Below, in pieces: positions 54,113-62,389 of a stretch of 64,000 bases of DNA. How positions within the stretch are numbered: position 1 is the stretch's first letter; every line of letters starts with the position of its first letter. The notes beneath the pieces were generated by a model that was given only the letters and a program-made list of their open reading frames with translations, was not told the origin of the DNA and did no database searches. Position numbers and translations under genes: made by a program. Origin of the DNA: Chryseobacterium arthrosphaerae (lineage in GTDB: Bacteria > Bacteroidota > Bacteroidia > Flavobacteriales > Weeksellaceae); NCBI RefSeq assembly GCF_001684965.1, contig NZ_MAYG01000001.1:806001-870000 (forward strand), read 5' to 3'.

Positions 54113-54120
54113 TAACTTTG
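54113..54120 (+). promoter_or_regulatory. -7 element for the 54221 gene
   Basis: TAACTTTG matches TAnnTTTG exactly. The nearest TTG (54095-54097) gives a short 15-bp spacing. The leader would be about 100 nt. Confidence 0.35.
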
Positions 54121-54220
54121 CACCGGCTAGCTCCTTAAAGGCTGATTGATGATATGTCAGTTGGCCTGCACGGTTTATTCCTTTTTAATAAATCAATAAT
54201 TTTTAAACAAATATACTAAA

Positions 54221-55066
54221 ATGAAGAAAATAAAATTCACTATTTCCGGCATTATGATGTGTTTTTCACTGTCTATCTATTCCCAGGTTGGTATTAATAC
54301 AAATTCTCCTAAAGTAACTTTGCAGGTAGAAGGTAAACCCGATGCTGCAACAGCTCCCGACGGAGTAATGGCTCCAAGGTTAACCGGGGATCAGCTGAGA
54401 GCTAAAGATAATGTCTATCTGGCTGCACAAACCGGAGCATTGGTTTATGTGACTCAGCCTGTTACGGTACCGTCTGCAAAAACTGCAAAAGTAGATAAAG
54501 CCGGTTATTATATGTTTAATGGGACCACCTGGAAATTTGCGTTTGGAGGACAGGATGATGATATTACCATTGGAGATTTAATTTATTATCATGGAAGTAT
54601 TCCTGCAGGCACTTCCGGAGCCAATACATTAGCCAGTACTTATCTTACCGATCTTCCGGTTTTAGGTGGTTTCCTGAGACTTGACGCTCAATTTAACAGC
54701 AGTTCAGCAGGTACAGGAGCCGCTACGACTTTTAATCCAAGACTTTATAATGTAGGGACATCAGATGTAAAAATCTGGGTTTCAGAAATGTCTACTCATA
54801 CCGGTGATTCTGATAATGGAAATATTAAATTATCACCAGGAGCTTACCGGCAGTTTGATGATGGTGTTTATCTTACTCAAACCCATAACGAAACTGTAAC
54901 ATTCGATATTACAGTACAGGAACCAGAACCAAGATGGTACAGGGTGTATTATGCATTTCGCGTAGATAATAAATCTACAACAGGAAGCAGTGATGCTACA
55001 ACTACAGATTCTAATACTTCTGATAATACAAGAGAACTGTTTCTTTCTGTACAAAGATTGTACTAA
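54221..55066 (+). CDS. Exported surface protein with QVGINT motif
   Basis: 281 residues. Signal peptide ending at YSQ, then VGINTNSPKVTLQVEGKP and GVMAPRLTGDQLRAKDNVYL, the same opening as the protein at 16197, followed by GALVYVT. The C-terminal ~150 residues are beta-rich and end in LFLSVQRLY. These proteins are frequent in flavobacteria, secreted or surface bound, with unknown role. It lies beside a two-component system in the opposite orientation. Confidence 0.78.
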   Translation: MKKIKFTISGIMMCFSLSIYSQVGINTNSPKVTLQVEGKPDAATAPDGVMAPRLTGDQLRAKDNVYLAAQTGALVYVTQPVTVPSAKTAKVDKAGYYMFNGTTWKFAFGGQDDDITIGDLIYYHGSIPAGTSGANTLASTYLTDLPVLGGFLRLDAQFNSSSAGTGAATTFNPRLYNVGTSDVKIWVSEMSTHTGDSDNGNIKLSPGAYRQFDDGVYLTQTHNETVTFDITVQEPEPRWYRVYYAFRVDNKSTTGSSDATTTDSNTSDNTRELFLSVQRLY

Positions 55067-55157
55067 TAAACCGTCTGATGATTCTAAAAATACAATGATG
55101 TATAAAAATCAACAAATCAGCAGATTATCTGCTTTTTAATGAGATTTATATTTTTTC

Positions 55158-55194
55158 GGGGCTGGAATATAATAAGGATTCCGGCCCCTTTTTT
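55158..55194 (+). terminator. Terminator after the 54221 gene
   Basis: GGGGCTGGAAT (55158-55168) pairs with ATTCCGGCCCC (55178-55188, one mismatch), and TTTTTT follows. A smaller hairpin AGCAGAT/ATCTGCT lies at 55119-55133. Confidence 0.85.
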
Positions 55195-55804
55195 AATGCA
55201 TCATATCATATACTTTGATCAGCTCAGCAATATTACTGACATCCAGTTTCTGGAAGATCCTTTTCTTATAAGTACTTACCGTAGACATCTGGATATTAAG
55301 TTTGTTGGCGATTTCGAGATTGCCGTTTCCGTCAGCCAGAAGCTTAAAAATTTCGTATTCACGGGTCGAAAGTTTTTCTGCAGGGTTATCCCTTTTGTTC
55401 TGAATAATAAGCCCGATCAGCTCGGCCGGATAAAAATAGCCTTTTTCAATTACGGTTTTTACAGCAGTCCTGATCTCTTCTTCACTGCTCTGTTTGTTCA
55501 GATAACCTTCGGCACCTTCTCTGATGTACTGTATAGCTACATCTTTATCATATCCTGAAAAAACAAGAATTTTTATATCTTTCCTTATCCCTTTCAGTTC
55601 GGTAATCATTTTTTTGTATTGGGTACCGGGCATGTCAATATCCAGAATAAGAAGGCCGTATTGCTGGGTTGTCAGCTTTTTTTTGACCTGTTCATAGTTT
55701 TCCGCAAAATCTATTTCAAGACCGGGAAAGGCCGTTTCCAGTACCAGTGCCGTTCCTGCTCTTACTACATAATGATCATCAGCGATTAAAATTCTTTCTT
55801 TCAT
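55193..55804 (-). CDS. NarL/FixJ-type response regulator
   Basis: 203 residues. Receiver domain with Asp9, Asp10, phospho-acceptor Asp55 (LLILDIDMPG) and Lys near 104 (YLNKQSSEEE), and a C-terminal LuxR HTH at about 140-200 (LSTREYEIFKLLADGNGNLE, IQMSTVSTYKKRIFQKL). It starts 5 bp after the kinase stop, so both are cotranscribed and probably a pair. Confidence 0.94.
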   Translation of the reverse strand: MKERILIADDHYVVRAGTALVLETAFPGLEIDFAENYEQVKKKLTTQQYGLLILDIDMPGTQYKKMITELKGIRKDIKILVFSGYDKDVAIQYIREGAEGYLNKQSSEEEIRTAVKTVIEKGYFYPAELIGLIIQNKRDNPAEKLSTREYEIFKLLADGNGNLEIANKLNIQMSTVSTYKKRIFQKLDVSNIAELIKVYDMMH

Positions 55805-55809
55805 ATAAA

Positions 55810-58803
55810 CTAGTTTTTAGTGAGTATAATTTCCACAACAGTTCCCCTGGGATGGTTCTGTCTGAAACTGATTTCAGCATTTATCTTTTTGACCAGATGA
55901 ATCACCATATGAAGCCCCAGTCCTTTCCCTTTAAAGCTGGGAGTTTCCAGTTTGGGATTTCTGAAGAGGTTCATATAGATACTGATCTGATCTGCAGACA
56001 TACCTGCTCCCGTATCAGCAATCGTTATCGTGGATTTTTGGTTGTTTTCTACAATATTCAGGGTAATTTCCCCATCAAAGGTATTTTTGACTGCATTATC
56101 CAGAAGGTTGTGAATGATAGCGGTAAGAATACTCTCATTCACCCTCGAATAAACGGTATGTTCCGTGATATTGGTAATGGAAGTACCTTTCTCTTTTGCA
56201 ATTTCATGAAATAATCTTTTCTTGGTATCCAGGATTTTATGAACAGGATATTCCTGCTCTTCAAAAATATTTTCGGCTTTATAAAGTTCCGTATATTCCT
56301 TCAGATTCAGGGTAAACTGGTAAAGCTGCTCAGAGGATTTGTAAATACTGTCAAAATACTTTTTCTGAAGCTCCACATCATCAGACTCGTGAAGCTTTTG
56401 AGAAAGCATGGCAATGAATCTGATCGGTGTAGTAATATCATGACTGATGGTTTCTACCAGTTTTTTCTGATATTCTGTTTCTTTCCGCAGATCACTTTTT
56501 ACCCCTTCAAGGGTAAGGGAAGTCTCTTTAAGCTCTGAATTTTTATTATGGACAATCTGCTTAAGTACTTTATTTTTGATCCGTAAAAAATTGGTCGTCA
56601 GCTGAACAATCACAATAATAATGATCAGAATAACGATGGAAAGCGATACCCGGAACAACAGCGTCTGATAAAAAAATGGCTGGATCTTAAAACGGATTGT
56701 TTTTGCTTCTTGCTTCCCGTCCGGAGAAATAAGCATTCTTACGCTGAGCGTATATTCTCCGGGGGCGAGATTGCTGATGCTGTATTTCAATTCCTTACCT
56801 ATGGCGATCGGTTCCCAGTCTGTATTTTCTTTACCGGATATTTTGGCTTCTAAATAAAGATTTTCCAGGTTGGAATAATATGGGATATCGATAAAGATAT
56901 CTGCTGTTTTATAATCGTTCTTTAAATCAAGGCTCTTATGAAAATACCGGGTCTCAGAATTTCCGGTCTTTATTCTTTCAATATAGAATCTGTTTTTATC
57001 GGGATAAAAAGTTTTGATACTGTCCGGATTGAAAAATACAAACCCGTCCATGGAAGGAAATACAAATTCTCCGTTCTCCAGTGCGTAGGCATTAGGTTGA
57101 GAAATTCCGTTGAATTCATTGGTCAGAAAACCGTCCCGCTTGGTAAAACGGTAATAATAAACAGGCGTTTTACCGTCTGATGCATACTGCAGCAATTGCT
57201 TTTTAGGAACCTTAAACAATCCGTTATTGGAAGATATCCAGTAAGATCCCCTGCGGTCTTCAAGGATGTAATGGGCAGACTGAAGGTAATTGTTCCTGTC
57301 ATTCGGCATCTTGATCAGTTTCTGATTCCGGAAAAGATAAAAACCATCTTTATCGGTAGTCACCCAGATCAGGTTATCCTTTGTTCTTATAATGTTTTTG
57401 ATATGGATATTTCTCTGGATGGGTTTGATGGTATGGCTCTCAGGATGTACAGAGTAAAGACCATCACTACAGCCCGCCAGGATTTCATTTTTATTATATT
57501 GAATAAAAGTATTCACAGGATTTTTAAAATGAAAGGTAAAATCCGGCTGCGAGAATATATCTTTTCTGGAAAGTCTCAGCTGATAGCCGGAAGCATCTGA
57601 AATTGTAGAAGCATAAAGGTCCCCGCTTCGGAAAAACGCTTCAAATCCCTGCTTCATAAAAACAGAATCCTTCTTTTTGTACCCCGAATTTTTATCAAAC
57701 CTGATGATACTGCCTCTTTTTCTGATCAGGATATTTCCGGACCGGTCATACATCATGAGATTGCTGTCGTTATTTCCAAACGGATACCGTTTGACAACAC
57801 CATTTTTGTCAAATACAGTCCCATCTTCCGTAATGATTGTATTCTTACTGAGTGGCAGAGAAGCATAATAAATATTGTTGGAAAAGGGTGTTTCCTTTTT
57901 TGCTACACGGAAATCCGAAAGTTTGAGCACATTAAGCCCGTTGTTCAGGGTGCCCAGGTAAAGCTTGTTAAAATCTTTGCCATAATACATGGAACAGTAG
58001 GAATGGCTGCCTATTTCATCATATTTTACAAGAAACTTTAAAGCCAGATCCGTTCTGTTACATTTCACAATATAAATATTGCTGCGGTTGATGATGAACG
58101 TCTGTTTAGTGACTTGCTGCCAGTAGATTTTGGTCTCAGGATCATTAAACAGGGTAGGCTTTGAAGATACAGAAAGCTTTCCCCGGTCTATAGAATAGGT
58201 CTTCCGTGCTTTCATATCATTGATGAAAAGAACCTCATTGAATACAAAGATATTGTTCAGGTCCCTGTTGGAGAAGGGAAGTGCTATTTTGGTTTCTTTC
58301 CCTTTTGCATCCCTGTAGGTGATGGCATTCTTCTCCTTAAAAAGATAGGCTGAGTTCTTTAGCCGGATATAATACTGAACATCATTATAAAAACTGGAAT
58401 TGATGATATTGTTGGCGATCCGTTGCAGAGAGCTGTTGTTTTCAGAAAAAGCAGCTTTATCATTGCTGTAAAGCCTGGTCAGCCTTGGAAATCTGTTCTT
58501 GATAATGATCTTATTTTGCTGAAAATTATTGTGAACCGTAATGCTGTCTTGCAGCGGATCTCCGATAAATTCTCCGAAATGAAGATTATTGACCCTGAAA
58601 TTATTGAACGTGATGAATGAACTTCCGTCATACCGTACTATTCCGTTTTCTGTAGAGATCCAGATAAAGCCGTACTTATCCTTGACAATGGCCTTGGCGC
58701 TGCTTTGCGGAAGTCCGTTGTCTATATTATACCATGTAGAAGTATAGCGCTGTCCGTAGAAATTTATATATAAGCAAGCAAAAAACAATGCCCAAACTCT
58801 CAT
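55810..58803 (-). CDS. Sensor histidine kinase with two-component propeller sensor
   Basis: 997 residues. Signal peptide ending at NFYGQ, then beta-propeller-like repeats of the two-component regulator propeller type (YGFIWISTENGIVRYDGSSF, NLIWVTTDKDGFYLF, RGSYWISSNNGLFKVPK) and a Y_Y_Y-type beta domain at about 640-705 (ISNLAPGEYTLSVRMLISPD). A membrane helix follows near 715-740 (SLSIVILIIIIVIVQL). The HisKA site is His788 (TISHDITTP), and the HATPase has NLLDNAVKNT, DTGAGM and GKGLGLHMV. No receiver is fused, unlike many hybrid relatives. The sensor ligand is unknown, often a polysaccharide-derived signal in related systems. Confidence 0.93.
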   Translation of the reverse strand: MRVWALFFACLYINFYGQRYTSTWYNIDNGLPQSSAKAIVKDKYGFIWISTENGIVRYDGSSFITFNNFRVNNLHFGEFIGDPLQDSITVHNNFQQNKIIIKNRFPRLTRLYSNDKAAFSENNSSLQRIANNIINSSFYNDVQYYIRLKNSAYLFKEKNAITYRDAKGKETKIALPFSNRDLNNIFVFNEVLFINDMKARKTYSIDRGKLSVSSKPTLFNDPETKIYWQQVTKQTFIINRSNIYIVKCNRTDLALKFLVKYDEIGSHSYCSMYYGKDFNKLYLGTLNNGLNVLKLSDFRVAKKETPFSNNIYYASLPLSKNTIITEDGTVFDKNGVVKRYPFGNNDSNLMMYDRSGNILIRKRGSIIRFDKNSGYKKKDSVFMKQGFEAFFRSGDLYASTISDASGYQLRLSRKDIFSQPDFTFHFKNPVNTFIQYNKNEILAGCSDGLYSVHPESHTIKPIQRNIHIKNIIRTKDNLIWVTTDKDGFYLFRNQKLIKMPNDRNNYLQSAHYILEDRRGSYWISSNNGLFKVPKKQLLQYASDGKTPVYYYRFTKRDGFLTNEFNGISQPNAYALENGEFVFPSMDGFVFFNPDSIKTFYPDKNRFYIERIKTGNSETRYFHKSLDLKNDYKTADIFIDIPYYSNLENLYLEAKISGKENTDWEPIAIGKELKYSISNLAPGEYTLSVRMLISPDGKQEAKTIRFKIQPFFYQTLLFRVSLSIVILIIIIVIVQLTTNFLRIKNKVLKQIVHNKNSELKETSLTLEGVKSDLRKETEYQKKLVETISHDITTPIRFIAMLSQKLHESDDVELQKKYFDSIYKSSEQLYQFTLNLKEYTELYKAENIFEEQEYPVHKILDTKKRLFHEIAKEKGTSITNITEHTVYSRVNESILTAIIHNLLDNAVKNTFDGEITLNIVENNQKSTITIADTGAGMSADQISIYMNLFRNPKLETPSFKGKGLGLHMVIHLVKKINAEISFRQNHPRGTVVEIILTKN

Positions 58804-59355
58804 ATGTGCAAAACTGATCTATGCTTTCTGCATCAGGGCAAAAAACGGTTAATAATAGTTTTTGTACAAGTCCAAGTTTTTTTAGTAGGTGGGAACGATT
58901 GAGAATAAATTTTTATCATTAAGTTTTCGTGGTCTTCTGTGTTTTATTTTTTAAAGTTGTAAAAGTAATGAAATTATAGACATAAACAGATATGTTCCAA
59001 ACGGTTTTCATATGAGTTTTGTCTTTATTGGTAATGGATAGGCAGAATTACGGGATGCTTTTTGTAGAAATATTTCTACAGGTTGTGAAAATTTATTCTA
59101 CAGAATATAGCTGTTCTGATAACAGGAAGTTTTCTTTTCAGTATTTTTTAAGAACAGGTTGGTATTTGTTATTTATAGATTAAACGTAATGATTTATAAT
59201 ATATTACATTGGTTTTTAATATTTTAATTTTTAGGAATGATCTTCAGAAAATACAAAAAAGGTGTATTCTGGGTTTTGATTAAATATTTTATATGTATTG
59301 ATGTTTTTGTAGTAAAAATTTTACAAAGGCTTTGTGAAAATTCTACACAGTATTT
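58804..59355. other. Intergenic stretch upstream of the histidine kinase
   Basis: Very AT-rich, no supportable gene or repeat. A minus-strand frame at 59224-59445 has no recognisable features. Confidence 0.4.
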
Positions 59356-59387
59356 TTTGACTTGGAAAAAAGGTATTCCTACTTTTG
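59356..59387 (+). promoter_or_regulatory. Strong Bacteroidota-type promoter without a gene
   Basis: TTTG (59356-59359), 20-bp spacer, TACTTTTG (59380-59387), an exact -7 match. The start would be near 59394. Confidence 0.6.
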
Positions 59388-59393
59388 CAAAAT

Positions 59394-59487
59394 AGTTTTC
59401 ATGGCCATTACAATTGGTTTTTACATTAAATGATTCTGAAAACACAAACGGTTATCTCATCAAGATCTCTTCAAAGGGATCTTTTTA
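59394..59487 (+). ncRNA. Candidate small RNA or leader transcript (~93 nt)
   Basis: Between the promoter above and the terminator below there is a ~93-nt unit with no ORF beyond a 10-codon frame (ATG at 59411, MAITIGFYIK). It could be a small RNA, or an attenuated leader for the AraC-like gene at 59583 that starts 96 bp on. Transcription has not been shown. Confidence 0.35.
59462..59486 (+). terminator. Intrinsic terminator in front of the AraC-like gene
   Basis: AAGATCTCTT (59462-59471) and AAGGGATCTT (59474-59483) pair (one G-T wobble), and T bases follow to 59486. No sizeable plus-strand gene lies upstream. Confidence 0.75.
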
Positions 59488-59582
59488 TATTTTGTATACT
59501 GTCTTTAAAGACTTTCGCTGAACATAGGCGTAAATATCCGAAAAGTTCACCATGAAGTTTTATTTCTTATGATTAAATTTAT

Positions 59583-59966
59583 ATGTTTAAATTGATTGCA
59601 AGAACAGACAAGATGAAAAGAAGTGAAGAAATTACCCGCCGCTATTTTGCCTTTTTGGAAAAACACATTCAGGAGGTTATTGCCGGTACCGTTCCCGAAT
59701 TTTTGGAACTGAATGAGATCGCAGGAGAGCTTGCCGTTTCCCATAAGCATCTTACCGATACCATTAAAAAAGAAACGGGGCAGCATCCCTGTTATTTTTA
59801 TGATGAAAAAATTATTGAAGAAGCCAAAAAAATGCTTGTTATTTCCGATCATTCAGTAGCAGAAATCGCTCGTATTTTCACTTATGATCCATCCAATTTT
59901 TCCAAGTTTTTTAAAAAAATGACAGGACTCACTCCCGGTCAGTTCAGAATTTCCTCCAAAGCTTGA
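59583..59966 (+). CDS. Stand-alone AraC-type DNA-binding protein
   Basis: 127 residues. It is nearly all HTH: FLELNEIAGELAVSHKHLTD, then SVAEIARIFTYDPSNFSKFF and GLTPGQFR. No sensor domain is attached. A second in-frame ATG at 59613 (MKRSEEITRR) may be the true start. Its activity could depend on dimer partners or on expression level alone. The upstream terminator suggests attenuation. Confidence 0.82.
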   Translation: MFKLIARTDKMKRSEEITRRYFAFLEKHIQEVIAGTVPEFLELNEIAGELAVSHKHLTDTIKKETGQHPCYFYDEKIIEEAKKMLVISDHSVAEIARIFTYDPSNFSKFFKKMTGLTPGQFRISSKA

Positions 59967-60355
59967 TTTTTTTCTGTAAAATATTCCTGATACTCCCGCT
60001 AACAGGGTGATTTGTGCATCTGTCTTCTCGGATAGGAGACTTAATCTTCTCCTGATTTTGCAGGAATGAATAGTTTTCATCAATAAAACAAAGACAGTGT
60101 AAAAAAAATAATCTTTTATAAATGAGAGGGTTGTAAAGAATAATGATGTTTTTTTATTATTAATTTAGTTATATAGCTTTATTATTTTACTTTTTTTGTT
60201 AAATTTAGATAATAAAAAACTGATTTATATAAAAAAAACGGCTGGAGTTGCAGATATAAAATGAAGGAGTTTGGTTTACAGGGTAAAAGAATAAAATTAT
60301 TGTGCCTTTAATAATATTTAATCTTTTATGCGTATCAAAGCCCTTTAAATAGTCA
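59967..60355. other. Intergenic stretch
   Basis: AT-rich, no gene. A weak AGGAGA/TCTCCT hairpin near 60033-60051 could act as a terminator. Confidence 0.35.
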
Positions 60356-60363
60356 TATATTTG
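60356..60363 (+). promoter_or_regulatory. -7 element of the PLP-enzyme/TetR operon
   Basis: TATATTTG, an exact -7 match, 31 bp before the ATG at 60395. No clear -33 is seen. Confidence 0.4.
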
Positions 60364-60394
60364 TTTCTTCGAACCACAACAAACAAGATTAAGG

Positions 60395-61651
60395 ATGAGC
60401 ATCAATTTCACAACAGCAACCATTAAAGACTTTGAGAATATACCAGACAATGATATGGCTCAAAGGGCTGAAATATTTTATGAATATTTAGACTTTGTAA
60501 AGTCTAACGGGCATATGAATTACAGACTGAAGAACACTTCAGGGACCAATGCCGTATTGAACGTAAATATTGCGGATCAGAACAGGGAGTTCGTTAGCTT
60601 TGTATCAAGTGATTACCTTGGATTTACCCAGCACCCGAAAGTAAAACAGGCCGCAATTGAGGGAATAGAGAAATATGGAACAGGTACGGGAGCTACACCT
60701 CTTATCGGCGGCTACTTTGATTATCATAATGCACTAGAGAAAAAAATAACAAGTTTCTTTAACCGTAATGAGGATGAGGCCGTTGTATTTACCACTGGCT
60801 ATACAGCCAATAGTGCTACTTTACAATGCTTAATGCTGAAAGAAGACCTGGCCATTTTAGATATGGCGGTACATGCCAGTGTGCACGAAGGATGTGCTTT
60901 TACAAATAAAAAAACATTTCCGCACAATAATTTGGAATCTTTGGAACACATTTTGAAGGTATCTGAAAATCTGTACCGTACGAAACTCGTTATTGTAGAT
61001 GGAGTTTATTCCCAGGATGGGGATACTTCACGTATTAATGAGATCTATGACCTTGTGAAAAAGTACAATGCCTTTCTGATGGTAGACGACGTACATGGCG
61101 TTGGAATCCTTGGAGAAACAGGAAGAGGTACACTGGAAGAAGCAGGATTGCTGGATAAAGTAGATATCATCACCGGAACATTCAGCAAAACATTCGGAAA
61201 CCTTGGAGGATACGTAATTGCCAATAACAAACTGGCTTCTTTCATCAAATTCCAGTCCCGTCAGCAGATCTTCTCTGCAACAGCACCCCCATCATCCGCA
61301 GGAATCGTTAAAGCTATTGATCTTATTGATGAAGAACCTATCTGGAGACAAAAGCTCTGGGATAATATCAATTATTTCAAAAAAGGACTTGACGACCTGG
61401 GATTAGATACAGGAATTACCCGCTCAGCCATCGTTCCGGTAAAAATCGGAGATCCGTTTGTAACGGGAGAAGCCGGAAAATTACTAATAGAAAAAGGAAT
61501 TTATACGAATCCTATTCTCTATCCGGCAGTACCAAGAAAAGATGCGCGTATCAGAATGAGTGTAACGGCAAGACATGAAAAGGAACATCTTGACAAAACA
61601 CTGAACGCGTTTGAAGATATTAATAAAAAATTGCATATTGCAAAAAAATAA
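60395..61651 (+). CDS. PLP-dependent alpha-oxoamine synthase (serine palmitoyl/cysteate acyltransferase-like)
   Basis: 418 residues of the alpha-oxoamine synthase family. VSFVSSDYLGFTQHPKV, GTGTGATPLIGGYFDYHNAL and VDDVHGVGILGETGRG are its conserved parts, and the PLP lysine is Lys265 (GTFSKTFGNLGGYV). Such enzymes condense an acyl-CoA with an amino acid and release CO2. In Bacteroidota the usual members make sphingoid bases (serine) or capnine-type sulfonolipids (cysteate). The substrate cannot be told from the sequence here; biotin synthesis (BioF) and Kbl are other options. A TetR gene follows after 6 bp. Confidence 0.85.
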   Translation: MSINFTTATIKDFENIPDNDMAQRAEIFYEYLDFVKSNGHMNYRLKNTSGTNAVLNVNIADQNREFVSFVSSDYLGFTQHPKVKQAAIEGIEKYGTGTGATPLIGGYFDYHNALEKKITSFFNRNEDEAVVFTTGYTANSATLQCLMLKEDLAILDMAVHASVHEGCAFTNKKTFPHNNLESLEHILKVSENLYRTKLVIVDGVYSQDGDTSRINEIYDLVKKYNAFLMVDDVHGVGILGETGRGTLEEAGLLDKVDIITGTFSKTFGNLGGYVIANNKLASFIKFQSRQQIFSATAPPSSAGIVKAIDLIDEEPIWRQKLWDNINYFKKGLDDLGLDTGITRSAIVPVKIGDPFVTGEAGKLLIEKGIYTNPILYPAVPRKDARIRMSVTARHEKEHLDKTLNAFEDINKKLHIAKK

Positions 61652-61657
61652 TAAATT

Positions 61658-62290
61658 ATGCCTAGAAAAGTAGTGCAGGGCCCCATTAGGGACAAAGAAA
61701 AAACCAAACAGAAACTGCTTGCTGCAGTTGGTAAAATTTTAAGAGTAAAAGGATACTCAGGATTAAAAGTAAGTAAGATCGCAGCGGTAGCAGGCTTCGA
61801 TAAAAAACTGATCTATGAGTATTTTGGAAGTACAGATAAGCTGATCGACGAATACATCAAATCTCAGGATTACTGGAGCCAGGTTAATCAGGATGTAGAT
61901 ATGGATTTCTCTGACGGTGGACACGAGCTTACCAAAATGGTAGTCCTGAATCAGTTTGAGAACCTGAAGAAAAACAAAGAACTTCAGAAGATCATCCTTT
62001 GGGAGCTTTCAGAAAGTAAACCTATCCTTAAGAAACTGGTAGAACAACGTGAAGAAGTAGGTGAAGTATTATTCGGGAATATTTCAGATCCTTATTTCGG
62101 GGGCGATGTGGCTAAGAGACACAGGGCAATTATGGCACTGATCGTTTCCGGAGCCTATTACCTGAATCTTTACACGGGATACAATGCCAATAAGTTCTGT
62201 GGGATTGATCTGAAAACAGAAGACGGAAGAAAAGAGATTGAAGGCGCTATCGTAGAGCTGATCGATTTTGCATACAGTAAAAAGAAATAA
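61658..62290 (+). CDS. TetR/AcrR family regulator cotranscribed with the PLP enzyme
   Basis: 210 residues. An N-terminal HTH (LLAAVGKILRVKGYSGLKVS, KIAAVAGFDKKLIYEYFGS) and a helical ligand domain (ILWELSESKPILKKLVEQRE, IMALIVSGAYYLNLY). It begins 6 bp after the enzyme stop, so it is in one operon and may control the lipid pathway by sensing an acyl or related ligand. Confidence 0.9.
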   Translation: MPRKVVQGPIRDKEKTKQKLLAAVGKILRVKGYSGLKVSKIAAVAGFDKKLIYEYFGSTDKLIDEYIKSQDYWSQVNQDVDMDFSDGGHELTKMVVLNQFENLKKNKELQKIILWELSESKPILKKLVEQREEVGEVLFGNISDPYFGGDVAKRHRAIMALIVSGAYYLNLYTGYNANKFCGIDLKTEDGRKEIEGAIVELIDFAYSKKK

Positions 62291-62291
62291 A

Positions 62292-62358
62292 AATTAAAAG
62301 TTTTCCAATTTGAGCAGAAATAAGTTTTTTGTTGACAATTTGAAAACTTTTAATTTTC
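62292..62358 (+). terminator. AT-rich 19-bp inverted repeat after tetR
   Basis: AATTAAAAGTTTTCCAATT (62292-62310) pairs with AATTTGAAAACTTTTAATT (62337-62355) with one mismatch, and TTTT follows. It separates tetR and dnaX. Confidence 0.7.
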
Positions 62359-62377
62359 AAATTAAAACTATATTTCT

Positions 62378-62385
62378 TATTTTTG
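62378..62385 (+). promoter_or_regulatory. Possible -7 element just before dnaX
   Basis: TATTTTTG matches TAnnTTTG but ends only 4 bp before the ATG, which would give an almost leaderless mRNA. This may be chance in AT-rich DNA. Confidence 0.25.
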
Positions 62386-62389
62386 GCCA

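Noticed and set aside
59224..59445. 73-residue minus-strand ORF upstream of the kinase
   Set aside because: Lys/Phe-rich low-complexity translation of AT-rich DNA with a plus-strand promoter inside it.
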